From contig CANROI010000061.1 in NCBI GenBank assembly GCA_947632165.1, forward strand, positions 1 through 7,887: a stretch of 7,887 nt of DNA. The letters are read 5' to 3'. The notes beneath the pieces are model-generated. The model made no database searches. It had not been told where the DNA came from and saw only the letters and a program-made list of their open reading frames with translations. This DNA comes from an uncultured Clostridia bacterium. Its GTDB lineage: Bacteria > Bacillota > Clostridia > Christensenellales > Borkfalkiaceae. The position numbers were made by a program, and so were the translations under genes. Positions 5,057 to 7,887 of the stretch are shown one piece after another; position 1 is the stretch's first letter; the number at the start of each line of letters is the position of its first letter.

Positions 5057-7887
5057 GAGAAGCGATATCAAAAAAGTACTCGTGATCGGATCCGGACCCA
5101 TCGTGATCGGGCAGGCCGCGGAGTTCGACTACGCGGGTGCGCAGGCCTGCCGCGTCCTCAAAGACGCGGGCGTCAACGTCGTGCTGTGTAACTCCAATCC
5201 CGCCACCATCATGACGGACAAGATGCTCGCCGACGAGATCTATCTCGAGCCGCTCACCGAGGACAGTCTGAAGCGCATCATCATCAAGGAGCGGCCCGAT
5301 TCCCTGCTTGCCTCGCTCGGCGGACAGACGGGGCTCACGATGGGCTGCAAACTCGCCAAGGACGGATTCCTCGACGAATGGGGCGTGAAACTCATCGGCA
5401 CCAAGCTCGACGCGATCGACAGGGCGGAGGACCGGGAGCTCTTCAAGGAGACGATGCAGAAGATCGGCCAGCCCGTCGTGCCCTCCGACATCGCCTATAC
5501 GGTAGACGAATGCGTGGCGATCGCCGAAAAACTCGGCTATCCCGTGATCGTGCGCCCCGCGTTCACGCTCGGCGGCGCGGGCGGCGGGGTCGCGAAAGAC
5601 GAGGAGGAACTCCGCCTCATCTCCCACAACGGGCTCATGCTCTCGCCCATCACGCAGGTACTCATCGAAAAGTACATCGGCGGCTGGAAGGAGATCGAGT
5701 TCGAGGTGCTGCGCGACGCAAAGGGGAATGTGCTCACCGTCTGCTCGATGGAGAATTTCGACCCCGTCGGCGTGCACACGGGGGATTCCATCGTCATCGC
5801 GCCCGCGGTGACCCTCTCCGACAAGGAGTATCAGATGCTCCGCACGGCGTCCCTTAAGATCATCGGCGAGCTCGGCATCGAGGGCGGCTGCAACTGCCAA
5901 TTTGCCCTGCATCCGACGAGCTTCGAATATGCGGTCATCGAGGTCAATCCGAGAGTTTCGCGCTCTTCGGCGCTCGCCTCCAAGGCGACGGGCTATCCCA
6001 TCGCGAAAGTGTCGACCAAGATCGCCCTCGGCTACACCCTCGACGAGATCAAGAACGACGTCACGGGCAAGACGTACGCCTGCTTCGAGCCCGCGCTCGA
6101 CTATGTCGTCGTCAAACTGCCCAAGTGGCCCTTCGATAAATTTCTGTATGCAAAGCGCGGGCTGGGCTCGCGCATGAAGGCGACGGGGGAGGTCATGGCG
6201 ATCGGCTCCTCCTTCGAACAGGCGATCATGAAGGCGGTCCGCGGCGCCGAGATCGGGCTCTCCACGCTCAACGCGCCGAAATTCGTAAAGATGGAGCGGG
6301 AGGAGCTGCTGCGGGAGCTCGAAAAAGTCACCGATGAGCGGCTCTTCGTCGTGTTCCGCGCGCTCAAAGCGGGCATCACGCCTGATGAGATCTTCTCCGT
6401 CACCAAGATCGACCGCTGGTTCCTCCATAAGCTGCTCAACCTCGTCCGGTTCGAGGCGTCGGCCGCGGGCAGGAAGCTCTCCAAAGAGGATTATATCACG
6501 GGCAAGAAGCTCGGCTACACGGACGCTGCGCTCGCGGGGATCAGCGGCAGGGAACTGCCCGCCCGCCGCCGCGCCTGTTTCAAGATGGTCGATACCTGCG
6601 CCGCCGAATTTTCGGCGCAGACGCCCTATTTCTATTCGACCTACGACGACCCCGCCCACGACGAGGCGAAGCCCTTCGTCGAAAAGAGCAAGCTCGCGCA
6701 CAAGAAGCGGGTGATCGTCATCGGTTCGGGCCCCATCCGCATCGGGCAGGGCATCGAGTTCGATTACTCCTCGGTGCACTGCGTCTGGACGCTCAAGAAG
6801 CTCGGCTACGAGGTCATCATCATCAACAACAATCCTGAGACCGTCTCCACCGACTTCGATACGGCGGACAGGCTGTACTTCGAATCGCTCACGCCCGAGG
6901 ATGTGCAGAACGTCATCGACCGCGAGAAGCCGTACGGCGTCGTCGTCACCTTCGGCGGGCAGACGGCGATCAAACTCTGCGGCTATCTCGCCGCGAAGGG
7001 GGTGCGCATCCTCGGCACGAGCGCCGACAGCGTGGACATCGCCGAGGACCGCGAGCGCTTCGACAAGCTGCTCGAACGCTACGGCATCGCCCGCCCCAAG
7101 GGGCTCACCGTCATGACCAAAGAGGAGGCGATCCGGGCGGCGGAGACGCTCGGCTATCCCGTGCTGCTCCGCCCGAGCTATGTCATCGGCGGGCAGAACA
7201 TGACGATCGCCTTCACCGAGAACGACATCTCCCGCTACATGGACGTGATCCTCGCACAGCACATCGAAAATCCCGTCCTCTGCGATAAATATCTCATGGG
7301 TTCGGAGCTCGAGGTCGACGCCATCTCGGACGGGGTCGACGTCCTCATCCCGGGCATCATGCAGCATGTGGAGCGCGCGGGCGTGCATTCGGGCGATTCG
7401 ATCGCGGTCTATCCGCCCTACCATCTCTCCGACGCAATGAAGAGCCGCATCGTGGAGGTGAGCACGCAGCTCGCCCTCGAACTCAAAACGAAGGGGCTCA
7501 TCAACATCCAATATCTCATCTACCAGAATCAGCTCTATGTGATCGAGGTCAACCCGCGCGCTTCGCGCACCATTCCGTACATCTCGAAGGTGACGGGCGT
7601 TCCGATGGTGGAGCTCGCGACCCGGATCATGACGGGGGCAAAGCTCAGAAAGCTCGGCTACGGCACGGGGCTCTATCCCGATTCCCCCTATGTGGCGGTG
7701 AAGGTGCCCGTCTTCAGCTTCGAAAAGCTCAACGACGTCAATTCCCAGCTCGGCCCCGAGATGAAGTCGACGGGCGAGGTGCTCGGCATCGGCAAGACGA
7801 TCGAGGAAGCGCTCTTCAAGGGGCTCGTCTCGGCGGGATTCAAGATGTGCCATTCCACGAAGGAACGTCCCGTCGGTGTATATTTCA
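5049..7887 (+). CDS. carB: Carbamoyl phosphate synthase large subunit CarB, 3'-truncated by the window
   Basis: CarB makes carbamoyl phosphate from bicarbonate, two ATP and the ammonia supplied by CarA. The frame stays open for 946 codons to the window end; the family is near 1,070 residues, so about 120 are missing. The two homologous halves are clear. The first has IGSGPIVIGQAAEFDYAG near residue 13, SLGGQTGL, the ATP-grasp RPAFTLGGAGGG from Arg169, HTGDSI, and EVNPRVSRSSA with Glu298 and Asn300. A helical oligomerisation region (about 400-550) follows. The second half repeats the pattern: IGSGPIRIGQGIEFDYSS from 558, FGGQT, RPSYVIGGQNM from Arg708, GVHSGDS, and EVNPRASRT with Glu833 and Asn835. 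The sequence stops just after PVGVYF, at the start of the C-terminal allosteric (MGS-like) domain. GGQNM replaces the GGRAM of the E. coli enzyme. No frameshift is seen. Confidence 0.97.
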   Translation, partial: MPKRSDIKKVLVIGSGPIVIGQAAEFDYAGAQACRVLKDAGVNVVLCNSNPATIMTDKMLADEIYLEPLTEDSLKRIIIKERPDSLLASLGGQTGLTMGCKLAKDGFLDEWGVKLIGTKLDAIDRAEDRELFKETMQKIGQPVVPSDIAYTVDECVAIAEKLGYPVIVRPAFTLGGAGGGVAKDEEELRLISHNGLMLSPITQVLIEKYIGGWKEIEFEVLRDAKGNVLTVCSMENFDPVGVHTGDSIVIAPAVTLSDKEYQMLRTASLKIIGELGIEGGCNCQFALHPTSFEYAVIEVNPRVSRSSALASKATGYPIAKVSTKIALGYTLDEIKNDVTGKTYACFEPALDYVVVKLPKWPFDKFLYAKRGLGSRMKATGEVMAIGSSFEQAIMKAVRGAEIGLSTLNAPKFVKMEREELLRELEKVTDERLFVVFRALKAGITPDEIFSVTKIDRWFLHKLLNLVRFEASAAGRKLSKEDYITGKKLGYTDAALAGISGRELPARRRACFKMVDTCAAEFSAQTPYFYSTYDDPAHDEAKPFVEKSKLAHKKRVIVIGSGPIRIGQGIEFDYSSVHCVWTLKKLGYEVIIINNNPETVSTDFDTADRLYFESLTPEDVQNVIDREKPYGVVVTFGGQTAIKLCGYLAAKGVRILGTSADSVDIAEDRERFDKLLERYGIARPKGLTVMTKEEAIRAAETLGYPVLLRPSYVIGGQNMTIAFTENDISRYMDVILAQHIENPVLCDKYLMGSELEVDAISDGVDVLIPGIMQHVERAGVHSGDSIAVYPPYHLSDAMKSRIVEVSTQLALELKTKGLINIQYLIYQNQLYVIEVNPRASRTIPYISKVTGVPMVELATRIMTGAKLRKLGYGTGLYPDSPYVAVKVPVFSFEKLNDVNSQLGPEMKSTGEVLGIGKTIEEALFKGLVSAGFKMCHSTKERPVGVYF

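Noticed and set aside
5010..7853. A 947-codon minus-strand open reading frame opposite carB as a real gene
   Set aside because: It is the codon-aligned shadow of a well-conserved carB gene, has a biased Arg/His/Asp/Glu/Leu composition and no recognisable domain.

Overview
The window is a compact, one-directional (+ strand) biosynthetic cluster for L-arginine and carbamoyl phosphate. It contains argJ (5' end missing), argB, argD, argF, carA and carB (3' end missing). All six were identified from recognisable family motifs in intact reading frames. The DNA is GC-rich with strong GC bias at third codon positions. Most starts carry GGAGG-type ribosome binding sites, and genes are packed with 4-8 base overlaps. 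Gene order, small-gap architecture and protein style (for example the FGAND stretch of ArgD and the N-terminus of ArgF) fit a bacterium of the Clostridia/Firmicutes type with unusually high GC. That placement is inference; nothing here fixes a genus.

Layout. Positions 1-900 hold the C-terminal three quarters of argJ. Its stop overlaps the GTG start of argB (897-1754). A 63-base gap with a weak hairpin and T-run follows. argD (1818-2987) overlaps argF (2984-3886) by ATGA. A 90-base gap, the longest non-coding stretch, holds two overlapping palindromes and a possible promoter. carA (3977-5056) then overlaps carB (5049 to the window end) by 8 bases. There is no stretch over 300 bases without a gene, and I see no RNA gene, mobile element, CRISPR array or foreign-looking island.

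How the genes work together. ArgJ makes N-acetylglutamate by recycling the acetyl group from N-acetylornithine, and releases ornithine. ArgB phosphorylates N-acetylglutamate. The reductase ArgC is not in view and would be expected just upstream. ArgD transaminates the semialdehyde to N-acetylornithine. CarA and CarB make carbamoyl phosphate from glutamine, bicarbonate and ATP, and ArgF joins it to ornithine to give citrulline. argG and argH, needed to finish arginine, are not in the window.

I looked for an undescribed system and did not find one. The protein content is ordinary primary metabolism. The items worth a second look are regulatory: the palindrome cluster before carA, the hairpin between argB and argD, the arginine-sensing signature in ArgB, and near-complete avoidance of TTA, CTA and TCA codons, which leaves very long but probably meaningless antisense open frames.
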